A stretch of DNA of 64,000 nucleotides from NCBI RefSeq assembly GCF_900105805.1, contig NZ_LT629788.1, forward strand, positions 3,472,001 to 3,536,000, in the 5' to 3' direction. The position numbers were made by a program, and so were the translations under genes. Positions within the stretch are counted from its first letter, which is position 1. Each line of letters opens with the position of its first letter. The notes beneath the pieces were generated by a model, which was not told the DNA's origin, did not search any database, and saw only the letters and a program-made list of their open reading frames with translations. This stretch comes from Pseudomonas moraviensis. Lineage in GTDB: Bacteria > Pseudomonadota > Gammaproteobacteria > Pseudomonadales > Pseudomonadaceae. Shown here piece by piece: positions 43,056 to 51,578 of the stretch.

Positions 43056-44405
43056 ATGCGCGTGATGAAGTGGAGCATGATCGCACTGGCCGTTGCAGCA
43101 GCAGCCAGTTCGCAGTTGGCTACGGCCGCCCCGTTTGTCAGTGACCAGGCTGAAGCCAAAGGTTTCGTTGAAGACGCGAAACTCACCGAGACGTTGAAGA
43201 ACTACTACTTCAACCGCGACAACAAGAACGGTGGCCGCGACCAGAAAGACTGGACCCAGGGCTTCCTCGGCAACTTCACCTCCGGTTATACCCAGGGCAC
43301 CGTGGGTGTAGGTATTGATGCATACGGTTATCTGGCCTTGAAACTGGATGGCGGTGACGGTACTTCCGGTACTGGCAACATGAGCCGTAGCGATACCGTG
43401 AAGGCCAACGGCTATGGCCGCGACGTCAATGACAGTCAGGGCAAGGCAGGCGCTTCCATCAAGTTCCGCGTCTCCAAGACCGAACTGAAATTCGGCGACA
43501 TGCAGCCAAGCACTTCTCCGGTGTTCGCTGTCGGCGGTTCCCGCATCCTTCCGCAAACTGCCACTGGCTTCCAGTTGCAGAGCAGCGAAGTGAAAGACCT
43601 TGACCTCGAAGCCGGTCACTTCTACTCCGGCTCCAGCCAGGACAAGAACGCCCGCGATGGTGGCCTCTACGCTACCTACGCTGGTGTTGAAGCGAACAAC
43701 ATCGACTACTTCGGCGGCAAATACTCGATCACTGACAACCTCAGTGCATCGCTGTACGGCGCAAAACTGGAAGACATCTGGAACCAGTACTACGCCAACG
43801 TGAACCTCACCACTCCGTTCGGTGGTGACACTTCGCTGAACACCGACTTCAACATCTACCGCACCACCGACACCGGTAGTGCCGAAGCGGGTGACATCAG
43901 CAACACCACGTTCTCCCTGGCAACCGCTTTGTCGTTCCTCAAAGCGCACACCTTTACCCTCGCCTTCCAGAAGGTCAACGGCGACACCCCGTTCGACTAC
44001 ATCGGCGTGGGCAAGAACAACCGTGGTGGCGACTCGATCTTCCTCGCCAACTCCATCCAGTACTCTGACTTCAACGGCGCAGGCGAGAAATCCGTCCAGG
44101 CCCGTTACGACCTGAAAATGGCCGAGTACGGCGTTCCTGGCCTGAGCTTCATGGTTCGTTACGTCAAAGGTTGGGATATCGACGGTACCAACACTCCAGC
44201 GGGCAGCGCTTACGCCGGTCTGTATGGTGATGATGGCAAACACCACGAAACCAACTTTGAAGCCAAGTACGTTGTTCAAAGCGGCCCGGCCAAAGATCTT
44301 TCCTTCCGCATTCGTCAAGCCTGGCACGTTGCCAACGCTGACGAAGGTGAAGGCGATGTCAAAGAGTTCCGCCTGATCACCGAGTACCCGCTGAACATCT
44401 TGTAA
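43056..44405 (+). CDS. OprD-family outer-membrane porin
   Basis: A 449-aa porin. Signal peptide ~1-24 (LAVAAAASSQLATA-A), then an OprD-type start (KGFVEDAKLTETLKNYYFNRD) and an 18-strand barrel with DWTQGFLGNFTSGYTQG, KFGDMQPSTSPVFAVGGSR and a C-terminal aromatic-poor end YPLNIL. OprD porins pass basic amino acids, peptides or small acids; in P. aeruginosa oprD itself occupies the same neighbourhood (slyX, cold-shock, dps, aspS). The exact substrate class (OprD, OprQ or OprE type) cannot be fixed here. AAAGGAG precedes ATG 43056. Confidence 0.94.
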   Translation: MRVMKWSMIALAVAAAASSQLATAAPFVSDQAEAKGFVEDAKLTETLKNYYFNRDNKNGGRDQKDWTQGFLGNFTSGYTQGTVGVGIDAYGYLALKLDGGDGTSGTGNMSRSDTVKANGYGRDVNDSQGKAGASIKFRVSKTELKFGDMQPSTSPVFAVGGSRILPQTATGFQLQSSEVKDLDLEAGHFYSGSSQDKNARDGGLYATYAGVEANNIDYFGGKYSITDNLSASLYGAKLEDIWNQYYANVNLTTPFGGDTSLNTDFNIYRTTDTGSAEAGDISNTTFSLATALSFLKAHTFTLAFQKVNGDTPFDYIGVGKNNRGGDSIFLANSIQYSDFNGAGEKSVQARYDLKMAEYGVPGLSFMVRYVKGWDIDGTNTPAGSAYAGLYGDDGKHHETNFEAKYVVQSGPAKDLSFRIRQAWHVANADEGEGDVKEFRLITEYPLNIL

Positions 44406-44430
44406 TCGTCAGTGGTTAGTTTCAAAGCAT

Positions 44431-44464
44431 AAAAAAAGGCCCATCTTCCGATGGGCCTTTTTTA
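44431..44464 (+). terminator. Terminator of the porin gene
   Basis: AAGGCCCATC-TTCC-GATGGGCCTT with T6 afterwards, 26 bp past the stop codon. A7 on the left may allow bidirectional use with the convergent mscS gene. Confidence 0.93.
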
Positions 44465-44522
44465 TTTGCCTGGCACTGATTAAGAGTCTGGCTACGAGAG
44501 CAATTACTTAGCTAGCAACCTA

Positions 44523-45365
44523 TCATTGTGTCGCCGACTCCTGAACAACGCGTATAACTCGCTGCGGAAATGGAATATCAATACCGGCAGCCTTCAAACG
44601 ATCACGCGCCTGTTCATTAAACATGAACATCACATCCCAATAGTCTGCAGTTTTAACCCATACGCGCAGGGACACCGTGATCGAACTGTCGCCCAGTGTC
44701 GAAATTACCGCCTGTGGCTCTGGATCCTGCATGACGCGCGCATCCTTGGCCAGATCCAGCAGCACCTGACGGGCCTTTTGCAGATCCGCTTCGTAATCCA
44801 CGCCCACGTCGAACACGACTTTGCGGGTTGGCTGGCGGTTGGTGTTGGTGATGATGCCGTTCGACAGATTGCCGTTGGGCACGATGATGGTCTTGTTGTC
44901 GCCGGTGCGCAGCACGGTATGGAAGATCTGGATGCTGTCGACGGTACCCGCCACGCCTTGGGCTTCGATCCAGTCACCGATGCGGAACGGGCGGAACAGC
45001 AGAATCAGCACGCCGCCAGCGAAGTTTGCCAGGCTGCCCTGCAGGGCCAGGCCGATCGCCAGACCGGCAGCACCAATAGCCGCGACGAACGAGGTGGTTT
45101 CGACGCCAATCATCGACGCGACGCTGACAATCAGCAGCACCTTGAGAATGATGTTGGCCAGGCTGCTGATAAAGCCTTGCAGCGCCAGGTCGGCATTGCG
45201 CAGGGCCAGCAGACCGCCGAGTTTTTGCGTGACCTTGTTGATCAGCCACCAGCCGATGGCCAGGGTAATCACTGCCAGCAGCACGCGACTGCCGTATTCC
45301 ATGATCATCGGGATCCACGCCTGGGACGCCTTGACCAGGTGGTCCACTTCAGCATTCAAATCCAT
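44523..45365 (-). CDS. mscS: Small-conductance mechanosensitive channel MscS
   Basis: A 280-aa channel protein with three membrane helices (~22-45, ~65-88, ~92-125). The pore helix AAIGAAGLAIGLALQGSLAN has the glycine/alanine packing of MscS TM3, followed by the beta domain FRIGDWIEAQGVAGTVDSI. It releases solutes from the cytoplasm at osmotic downshock. AGGAGAT precedes ATG 45365. Single gene flanked by a REPIN. Confidence 0.96.
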   Translation of the reverse strand: MDLNAEVDHLVKASQAWIPMIMEYGSRVLLAVITLAIGWWLINKVTQKLGGLLALRNADLALQGFISSLANIILKVLLIVSVASMIGVETTSFVAAIGAAGLAIGLALQGSLANFAGGVLILLFRPFRIGDWIEAQGVAGTVDSIQIFHTVLRTGDNKTIIVPNGNLSNGIITNTNRQPTRKVVFDVGVDYEADLQKARQVLLDLAKDARVMQDPEPQAVISTLGDSSITVSLRVWVKTADYWDVMFMFNEQARDRLKAAGIDIPFPQRVIRVVQESATQ

Positions 45366-45411
45366 GTTCTATCTCCTGATTTCCGGCTTCCCGGGGTGTA
45401 TTAAAAACAAC

Positions 45412-45500
45412 TGTGGGAGCGAGCCTGCTCGCGAAAGCGGTGTGTCAGTCAACTCATCGCTGAATGAAACACCGCATTCGCGAGCAGGCTCGCTCCCACA
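45412..45500 (+). repeat. REPIN between mscS and yajQ, TGGGAGCGAG subtype
   Basis: TGTGGGAGCGAGCCTGCTCG and its reverse complement with a ~35-bp loop. Located just after yajQ and before mscS, both on the minus strand. Confidence 0.95.
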
Positions 45501-45517
45501 CAGCATTCAGACCAGGC

Positions 45518-46003
45518 TTAGTCGCGGAAGTTGTTGAACTGCAGCGGCATGCCGAATTCCTTGGCACGCAGGGCCGCGATGGCTTCCTGGAGGTCGTCGC
45601 GCTTCTTGCCGGTGACACGCACCTGCTCGCCCTGAATGGCGGCCTGCACTTTCAGTTTGGCCTCTTTGATGTGGCCGACGATTTTCTTCGCAAGTTCTTT
45701 GTCGATGCCTTCCTTGAGGATGGCGTCCTGCTTCATCAGTTTGCCGGAAGCGTAAGCCTCCTTGACCTCGAGGCACTGCACGTCGATCTTGCGCTTGGTC
45801 AGCGCCAGCTTGAGGATTTCGATCATCGCTTCGAGCTGGAAAGCGGCTTCGGCGGTGAGGCTGACGGTCAGGTCTTTTTCCTTGAACTCGAAGCTGCCTT
45901 TGCCTTTCAGGTCATAACGACGATCGAGTTCCTTCACGGCGTTCTCGACCGCGTTGGTAAGTTCGTGTTTGTCCAGTTCGGATACCACGTCGAACGACGG
46001 CAT
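45518..46003 (-). CDS. YajQ-family nucleotide-binding protein
   Basis: A 161-aa protein with the YajQ start MPSFDVVSELDKHELTNAVE and repeated ferredoxin-like folds (IEILKLALTKRKIDVQCLEV). Members bind nucleic acids or c-di-GMP; in Xanthomonas a YajQ protein is a c-di-GMP effector working with a LysR regulator. GGAG lies shortly upstream of ATG 46003, immediately after a terminator-like hairpin in the leader. Confidence 0.95.
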   Translation of the reverse strand: MPSFDVVSELDKHELTNAVENAVKELDRRYDLKGKGSFEFKEKDLTVSLTAEAAFQLEAMIEILKLALTKRKIDVQCLEVKEAYASGKLMKQDAILKEGIDKELAKKIVGHIKEAKLKVQAAIQGEQVRVTGKKRDDLQEAIAALRAKEFGMPLQFNNFRD

Positions 46004-46017
46004 GTAATCTCTCCAAT

Positions 46018-46049
46018 AAAAAGGCGCGCTCGATGTGGATGGAGCGCGC
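46018..46049 (-). terminator. Terminator-like hairpin in the yajQ leader
   Basis: Minus strand: GCGCGCTC (46049-46042), 10-base loop, GAGCGCGC (46031-46024), C, then T5. It lies about 15-45 bases upstream of the yajQ start codon and downstream of a TATAAT box at 46080-46075. Its position suggests transcriptional attenuation. Confidence 0.65.
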
Positions 46050-46074
46050 TTGGCTTGCGGTTAAAATCGGGCTC

Positions 46075-46080
46075 ATTATA
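46075..46080 (-). promoter_or_regulatory. -10 box of the probable yajQ promoter
   Basis: The minus strand reads TATAAT, a perfect sigma70 -10 box, about 75 bp upstream of the start codon and beyond the leader hairpin. No clear -35 element. Confidence 0.45.
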
Positions 46081-46143
46081 ACGGGTCTTTTCCTACCGAT
46101 ACGGCGAGCCGCACATGCCTGCAAGCAATCGAGCAAAAAACTG

Positions 46144-47061
46144 ATGTCGACCATCTGGCATGTCTTGGGCGCCGGCAGTCTCGGCACACTCTGGGCGACA
46201 CGGCTGGCCCGCGCCGGATTGGCCGTGCGACTGATCCTGCGCGACCCGTCACGCTTGCGCAGCTATGCAGCTGGTGGCGGATTAACCCTGGTAGAAAACG
46301 GACAAGCTCATACCTATGCAGTTCCCGGCGAAACCCCGGACAGCCCCGAGCCGATTCGCCGTCTGCTGGTCGCGTGCAAGGCCTATGACGCCGAAGAGGC
46401 CGTCGCCCGCCTCGCTTCACGCCTCGCTCCGGATGCCGAATTGATCCTCCTGCAAAACGGTTTGGGCAGTCAGGACGCCGTTGCCGCGCGGGTGCCGCAA
46501 GCGCGCTGCATCAGCGCATCCAGCACCGAGGGCGCGTTTCGCGATGGCGATTGGCGGGTGGTGTTCGCCGGCCACGGTTTCAACTGGCTGGGCGATATCG
46601 GCAATCCGCTGGCACCGGTCTGGCTCGACGATCTGCAAGCGGCAAATATTCCCCATGAATGGAGCGCCGACATCCTCACTCGGCTGTGGCGCAAACTGGC
46701 GCTGAACTGCGCGATCAACCCGCTGACCGTGCTCCACGACTGCCGTAACGGCGGCCTGACAGCGCATCACTGCGAGGTCGCTACGCTCTGCGCCGAACTG
46801 ACTGAACTGCTCGAACGCTGTGGTCAGCCGACAGCGGCAGACAATCTGCAAGCGGAGGTCGAACGGGTGATCCACGCCACCGCCGCCAATTACTCTTCGA
46901 TGTATCAGGACGTCGCCAACCAGCGCCGCACCGAAATCAGCTATCTATTGGGCCACGCCTGCAAAGTCGCTGAGCGCCATCAGTTGAACCTGCCGCACCT
47001 GCACCAGTTGCAGCAACGTCTGGTCGCTCATCTGCGCAACCGTGGATTGCCCAGCGACTGA
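46144..47061 (+). CDS. 2-dehydropantoate 2-reductase family protein (PanE/ApbA)
   Basis: A 305-aa NADPH-dependent reductase. Start ATG 46144 gives MSTIWHVLGAGSLGTLWATR, where GAGSLG is the dinucleotide-binding loop; the open frame upstream only runs into the yajQ promoter. The C-terminal helical domain has KLALNCAINPLTVLHDCRNG and MYQDVANQRRTEISYLLG, with the conserved Lys, Asn and Glu of ketopantoate reductases. It likely makes pantoate for CoA synthesis, although Pseudomonas also encodes paralogues with other substrates. 45 bp before the kinase gene. Confidence 0.9.
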   Translation: MSTIWHVLGAGSLGTLWATRLARAGLAVRLILRDPSRLRSYAAGGGLTLVENGQAHTYAVPGETPDSPEPIRRLLVACKAYDAEEAVARLASRLAPDAELILLQNGLGSQDAVAARVPQARCISASSTEGAFRDGDWRVVFAGHGFNWLGDIGNPLAPVWLDDLQAANIPHEWSADILTRLWRKLALNCAINPLTVLHDCRNGGLTAHHCEVATLCAELTELLERCGQPTAADNLQAEVERVIHATAANYSSMYQDVANQRRTEISYLLGHACKVAERHQLNLPHLHQLQQRLVAHLRNRGLPSD

Positions 47062-47106
47062 GCAGCCGCTAGGCTGACGGCTTGTTCCCCTGCTGCGATA
47101 AACCCG

Positions 47107-49143
47107 ATGCCATTGCGCCAGCGCCTCGAAAACCTGCCGGTCGGCCAGAAACTGCTGGCCGCCCTGCTGGTGTTGTTGACCACGGTTCTGCTGGTCGCCA
47201 ACCTGACTTTTATCAGCGCCGCCTACTACATTTCCCAGGAAAGCATGGCGCCACAGGCCCTGCAGACCATCGGCCGGCTGATCGCCAATCCGAGTCTGGT
47301 CAGCGACGCGCTGGAATCGCCGCGCAGCGCCGAGCGCCTGCTCAAGGAACTCGACAGTTATTCACCGTTGCGCGCCGCTGCCCTGTACGACGGCAAGGGT
47401 GAACGTCTGGCGCAGGTGCAGCGCGGTGAAAAGCTCAGCCTGCCCGAGCGCTATCGCCATGTCGAAGCCTGGCAACTCACCGAATTTCGCAGCAATCAAC
47501 TGATCACCCTGCCCCGCCCCGGTGCCGCGCCGGGGCATCTGTTGCTGGTCGCCAGCAGCGAACTGCCGATGGCGTTCTACACCGGCACCCTGACCGCCAG
47601 CCTCGGCATCCTGATCTTCAGCGTCTTGTTGTGGCTGGTGATTGCCCGGCAGATCAAACGTCTGATCACCCGCCCCATTCATCAGCTCGAGGAGCTGTCC
47701 CGCCAGGTCACCCGCGAAGAGAACTACGCGCTGCGCGCTGCACGGGGCAATCACGATGAAATCGGCAGTCTGGCCGAGGCGTTCAACACCATGCTCTCGC
47801 GCATCGAAGCCCGCGAGCAGCAGCTCAAACGCGCCCGTGATGACTCGCAAGCCGCCTACGATCAGGCGCAGGGGCTGGCCGAGGAAACCCGCCACACCAA
47901 TCGCAAACTGGAGCTGGAAGTCCAGGTGCGCAGCAAGATCGAGAAGAAACTCACCGGCTTCCAGAATTACCTCAACAGCATTATCGACTCGATGCCTTCA
48001 GCGCTGATCGCCCTCGACGAGCAGCTTTACGTCACCCAGTGGAACCAGGAGGCCAGCGCGCTCTCCGGCACGCGCCTGGACGAGGCACTGAACCAGCCGA
48101 TCTTCCTCGCCTTCGAACCGCTCAAGCCGTTTCTGCCGCAGCTCAAGGCTACCGTCGAGCAGCACACCGTGGCGAAAGTCGATCGGGTGACCTGGTTCAA
48201 GGACGATGAACCGAAACATTACGCGCTGACGTTTTATCCGCTGATGGGCGGTGCCGGGCGTGGCGTGGTGATCCGTATCGACGACATCACCCAGCGCCTG
48301 TCGCTGGAAGAAATGATGGTGCAGTCGGAGAAGATGCTCTCGGTCGGTGGCCTTGCGGCTGGCATGGCCCATGAAATCAACAACCCGCTCGGCGCGATCC
48401 TGCACAACGTGCAGAACATCCGTCGGCGGCTGTCGGCGGATCTGCCGAAGAACATCGAAACCGCCGAACAACTGGGCATCGAACTGGATGCCGTCAACCG
48501 GTACCTGCAGGGCCGCGAAGTCCCGCAATTGCTCGATGGCATTCAACAGGCGGGCGCCCGCGCGGCGAAGATCGTCACGCACATGCTCAGCTTCAGCCGT
48601 CGCAGCACCCGGCAGATGGCGCCGTGCGATCTGCCGGCGCTGATCGATCAGGCGGTGGAAATCGCCGGCAACGACTTCGATCTGGCGATTGGTTTCGACT
48701 TCAAGGGTCAAGCGATCATCCGCCAGTTCGATCCGGCATTGGGGCCGGTGCCGGGCACCGCCAACGAGCTGGAACAGGTGCTGCTCAATCTGCTGAAAAA
48801 CGCCGCCCAGGCGATTCATCAGCGCGAAGACGACAGCGAACCGGGACGGATCATTTTGCGCACCAGACTCAATCCGCCGTGGGCCGAGATTCAGGTCGAG
48901 GACAACGGCATCGGCATGAGCGAGAACGTGCGCAAGCGTACCTTCGAGCCGTTCTTTACCACCAAGGAAATCGGCCAGGGCACCGGCCTTGGCTTGTCGG
49001 TGTCGTACTTCATCATCACCAACAACCACAAAGGCCAGATGGAAGTGCAGTCGGCGCCCGGCCAGGGCACTTGCTTCACCCTGCGTCTGCCGCTGGTACA
49101 ACCGGCGCCGTTGACCGCCGAAACCAATTCACTACCGAGGTAA
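47107..49143 (+). CDS. Membrane sensor histidine kinase (HAMP-PAS-HisKA-HATPase)
   Basis: A 678-aa kinase. TM1 ~15-42, periplasmic sensor ~43-160, TM2 ~162-183, HAMP ~184-240, coiled coil ~240-290, PAS ~295-410, HisKA with phospho-accepting His422 in GLAAGMAHEINNPL, then an ATPase domain with N box NELEQVLLNLLKNA and G boxes VEDNGIGM and GTGLGLSVSYF. No receiver domain is fused and no response regulator gene is adjacent, so it is an orphan kinase. The adenosyltransferase gene begins three bases after the stop codon. Confidence 0.92.
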   Translation: MPLRQRLENLPVGQKLLAALLVLLTTVLLVANLTFISAAYYISQESMAPQALQTIGRLIANPSLVSDALESPRSAERLLKELDSYSPLRAAALYDGKGERLAQVQRGEKLSLPERYRHVEAWQLTEFRSNQLITLPRPGAAPGHLLLVASSELPMAFYTGTLTASLGILIFSVLLWLVIARQIKRLITRPIHQLEELSRQVTREENYALRAARGNHDEIGSLAEAFNTMLSRIEAREQQLKRARDDSQAAYDQAQGLAEETRHTNRKLELEVQVRSKIEKKLTGFQNYLNSIIDSMPSALIALDEQLYVTQWNQEASALSGTRLDEALNQPIFLAFEPLKPFLPQLKATVEQHTVAKVDRVTWFKDDEPKHYALTFYPLMGGAGRGVVIRIDDITQRLSLEEMMVQSEKMLSVGGLAAGMAHEINNPLGAILHNVQNIRRRLSADLPKNIETAEQLGIELDAVNRYLQGREVPQLLDGIQQAGARAAKIVTHMLSFSRRSTRQMAPCDLPALIDQAVEIAGNDFDLAIGFDFKGQAIIRQFDPALGPVPGTANELEQVLLNLLKNAAQAIHQREDDSEPGRIILRTRLNPPWAEIQVEDNGIGMSENVRKRTFEPFFTTKEIGQGTGLGLSVSYFIITNNHKGQMEVQSAPGQGTCFTLRLPLVQPAPLTAETNSLPR

Positions 49144-49146
49144 CCC

Positions 49147-49731
49147 ATGGGCTTTCGCTTGTCGAAGATCTACACCCGCACCGGCGACAAAGGCGAGACC
49201 GGCCTCGGTGACGGCCGTCGCGTCCCCAAGGATCACCCGCGCATCGAGGCGATTGGCGAGGTCGATACGCTGAACAGTCAGGTCGGCGTGCTGCTGGCGG
49301 GTCTGCTCGCCGAGCGTGAAGTGCATCCGGGGCTCAACGAGATCATTGAGGTGTTGGCGCCGTGTCAGCACCGCTTGTTTGACCTTGGCGGCGAACTGGC
49401 GATGCCGGCGTATCAGGCGCTGAACGAGGCTGAAATCCAGCGGCTGGAAGCGGCGATCGATGTCTGGAATGAAGAGCTGGGGCCGCTGGAAAACTTCATC
49501 CTGCCCGGCGGCTCGATGTTGATTGCGCAAGCGCATGTCTGCCGCAGTCTGGCCCGCAGCGCCGAGCGCCGGTGTCAGCATTTGAACGCGATCGAACCGT
49601 TGGCCGGGGTTGGCCTGGCGTATATCAATCGGCTGTCGGATTTGTTGTTTGTCGCGGCGCGATTGATTGCGCGGCGGCAGGGAGTGGCGGAGATTTTGTG
49701 GCAGCCGGCGGCAAAACCTGAAGATTTGTAG
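49147..49731 (+). CDS. Cob(I)alamin adenosyltransferase, PduO type
   Basis: A 194-aa enzyme that adds the adenosyl group to cobalamin. The N-terminal ATP-binding motif is YTRTGDKGETGLGDGRRV, followed by EVDTLNSQVG and a C-terminal RLSDLLFVAARL typical of PduO-type ATRs. It trails the kinase gene by three bases and is probably co-transcribed. No other B12 gene is in the window. Confidence 0.95.
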   Translation: MGFRLSKIYTRTGDKGETGLGDGRRVPKDHPRIEAIGEVDTLNSQVGVLLAGLLAEREVHPGLNEIIEVLAPCQHRLFDLGGELAMPAYQALNEAEIQRLEAAIDVWNEELGPLENFILPGGSMLIAQAHVCRSLARSAERRCQHLNAIEPLAGVGLAYINRLSDLLFVAARLIARRQGVAEILWQPAAKPEDL

Positions 49732-49743
49732 TGTTTGAAAATA

Positions 49744-49831
49744 AGCTATCGCGAGCAGGCTCACTCCTACAGTGACCGTATTTCTTCAGTTGAAACGCGG
49801 TCATTGTAGGAGTGAGCCTGCTCGCGATAGG
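49744..49831 (+). repeat. REP doublet in reversed (outward) arrangement
   Basis: Here the first arm is GCTATCGCGAGCAGGCTCAC (TCCTAC) and the second TGTAGGAGTGAGCCTGCTCG, the opposite order to the other REPINs in the window. Spacer ~38 bp. Located between convergent genes. Confidence 0.9.
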
Positions 49832-49842
49832 GTCAGTAGCCG

Positions 49843-50790
49843 CTATACAGGATCAGGCCAGAACGCCCGAATCCCCGCCACACCCTGCGCCCCGACATCC
49901 CAAGCCTTCTCACGCTCCGCCGGCCCTACCCCACCGAGCAGGAACACCGGTTTGCTAAAACCGTCAATCAACGCCGCAGCCTGCTCCCAGCCCAACGGCT
50001 GTGCATCCGGGTGCGTCAGCGTCGGCTGCACCGGCGACAGGGTGACGAAGTCGACGCCCATCTGCTCCGCCAGCGCCAATTCCTCAGCGTTATGGCACGA
50101 CGCCGCGAGCCAGCGCTCCGCCGGCAACGGACGCCCTGCCGCCGCGTATTTCCGCAGCTGGGCGGCGGTGATGTGCCAGCCCGCCGACGGGAAATCGCCG
50201 AGCCACTCGAACGGCCCCTTGATCATCAACTGCGCCTTGCCCGCGCACAGGCCAACCGCGTCCACCGCCAGATCGCGGTATTTCGGGTCGTAGCCATTCG
50301 GTGCGCGCAGCTGGATCAACTTGATGCCGCCAGCAATCGCCTTCTGGATGCCGCGCAACAACGCCGGGCCTTCGAGATCTTCCGGGGTGATCAGGTATTC
50401 GGCGGGCAAACGCGCCGCCGCGACGATTGGCTGGTTAGCCGCCGGGAATTCATAGTTGACCAGCTCTCTGGCGCTGACCCAGGCCAGTGGCTGGCCTTCA
50501 GCACCGTGGGGTTCGCCGCTGAATGCCGAGACTTCCCAGACATCCAGCAACACCTGTTTGTCCGGGTAGTCGTGGCGAACCTTGATCAACGGACGGGCAG
50601 CATCAACGACGATGCCCAGCTCTTCGTGCAGCTCCCGAGCCAGTGCCGATTCGACTGATTCGTCAGCCTCGACCTTGCCACCGGGAAATTCCCACAAGCC
50701 GCCCTGATGCTGAGTGTCGGCGCGACGGGCGATAAGGATTTTGCCGGCACCGTCACGAATGACGGCAGCGGCGACGTGGACGCGTTTCAC
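49843..50790 (-). CDS. mutT: MutT Nudix hydrolase fused to a thiamine-phosphate-synthase-like domain
   Basis: A 315-aa two-domain protein, the length of the P. aeruginosa homologue beside argJ. Nudix domain ~1-130 with the box from Gly38 to Ile60 (GGKVEADE ... RELHEELGI), which cleans 8-oxo-dGTP from the nucleotide pool; then a ThiE-like barrel ~140-312 (GGIKLIQLRAPNG, VFLLGGVGP) whose role in such fusions is unclear. The start is GTG 50790, overlapping the gst stop by 4 bases (GTGA), which implies coupled translation. Confidence 0.93.
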   Translation of the reverse strand: MKRVHVAAAVIRDGAGKILIARRADTQHQGGLWEFPGGKVEADESVESALARELHEELGIVVDAARPLIKVRHDYPDKQVLLDVWEVSAFSGEPHGAEGQPLAWVSARELVNYEFPAANQPIVAAARLPAEYLITPEDLEGPALLRGIQKAIAGGIKLIQLRAPNGYDPKYRDLAVDAVGLCAGKAQLMIKGPFEWLGDFPSAGWHITAAQLRKYAAAGRPLPAERWLAASCHNAEELALAEQMGVDFVTLSPVQPTLTHPDAQPLGWEQAAALIDGFSKPVFLLGGVGPAEREKAWDVGAQGVAGIRAFWPDPV

Positions 50791-51419
50791 GGGTTCAATT
50801 CCTCCAGTCCAGCCTTTTGCCACGCCTTGAAGGCGGGCCATTGGTAGACGGTTTCAACATAAGCTTCGTCGATCGCAGGCAGCTTCACCTGATAGGTGCG
50901 CAGGCGCACGGCGATCGGCGCGAAAAAGGCATCGGCGAGGCTGACCCGCCCGAACAGGTATGGCCCCTCTTCCGTTGCCGCCGCACGGCATTCGGCCCAG
51001 AGCGCGAGCATGCGTTCGATATCGACCTTCACTTCTGGCGGCACCGGGTTCAGCGGCGCATCCTGACTGAGGTTGAACGGCATGTGGTTGCGCATGGCGA
51101 AGAAGCCGCTGTGCATTTGTGCGCAGGCCGAGCGGGCCTGGGCGCGGGCGAAAGTATCGCTCGGCCAGAGCTGCTCGGACGGAAACTGCTCCGCGAGGTA
51201 TTCAGCGATGGCCAGCGAATCGGCGATGGTGCCGCGGGTGGTCTGCAGCAGCGGCACCTTGCCGGTCGGCGAATGCTTGAGCAGGCGTTCGCGGGTGTCG
51301 GGCTTGCCGAGTTTGATCAGCTCTTCGCTGTAGGGTGCGCCGGTCAGCTCCAGCGCCAGTGCCGCACGCAGGGACCAGGAGGAAAGCAGTTTGTCGCCGA
51401 TGATCAGGTGCAGGGACAT
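50787..51419 (-). CDS. Glutathione S-transferase family protein
   Basis: A 210-aa protein with thioredoxin-like N-terminal domain (LIIGDKLLSSWSLRAALAL; SPTGKVPLLQTTRG; IADSLAIAEYLAEQFP) and an all-helical C-terminal domain (GRVSLADAFFAPIAVRL). Ser residues in the SSWS loop are the likely glutathione-activating residues. It lies between argJ and mutT, as in P. aeruginosa. Substrate unknown. Confidence 0.93.
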   Translation of the reverse strand: MSLHLIIGDKLLSSWSLRAALALELTGAPYSEELIKLGKPDTRERLLKHSPTGKVPLLQTTRGTIADSLAIAEYLAEQFPSEQLWPSDTFARAQARSACAQMHSGFFAMRNHMPFNLSQDAPLNPVPPEVKVDIERMLALWAECRAAATEEGPYLFGRVSLADAFFAPIAVRLRTYQVKLPAIDEAYVETVYQWPAFKAWQKAGLEELNP

Positions 51420-51475
51420 GGTGTGGCGCCTTTTCGTCAGAGGGAAAACTCTAATTTTGTAGTGTCCGGACTGGC

Positions 51476-51554
51476 GCTATCGCGAGCAGGCTCACTCCTA
51501 CAGTGGATGTGTGAAACGACACATATCTCTGTGGGAGCCAGCCTGCTGGCGATG
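51476..51554 (+). repeat. Hybrid REP doublet, reversed order
   Basis: The first arm GCTATCGCGAGCAGGCTCAC (TCCTACAG) belongs to the TAGGAGTGAG subtype, while the second, TGTGGGAGCCAGCCTGCTGG, is a third variant with CCAG/CTGG in place of CGAG/CTCG. It lies between argJ and gst. Confidence 0.85.
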
Positions 51555-51578
51555 CAGGCGACTCGGTCCCAGGCTGGA

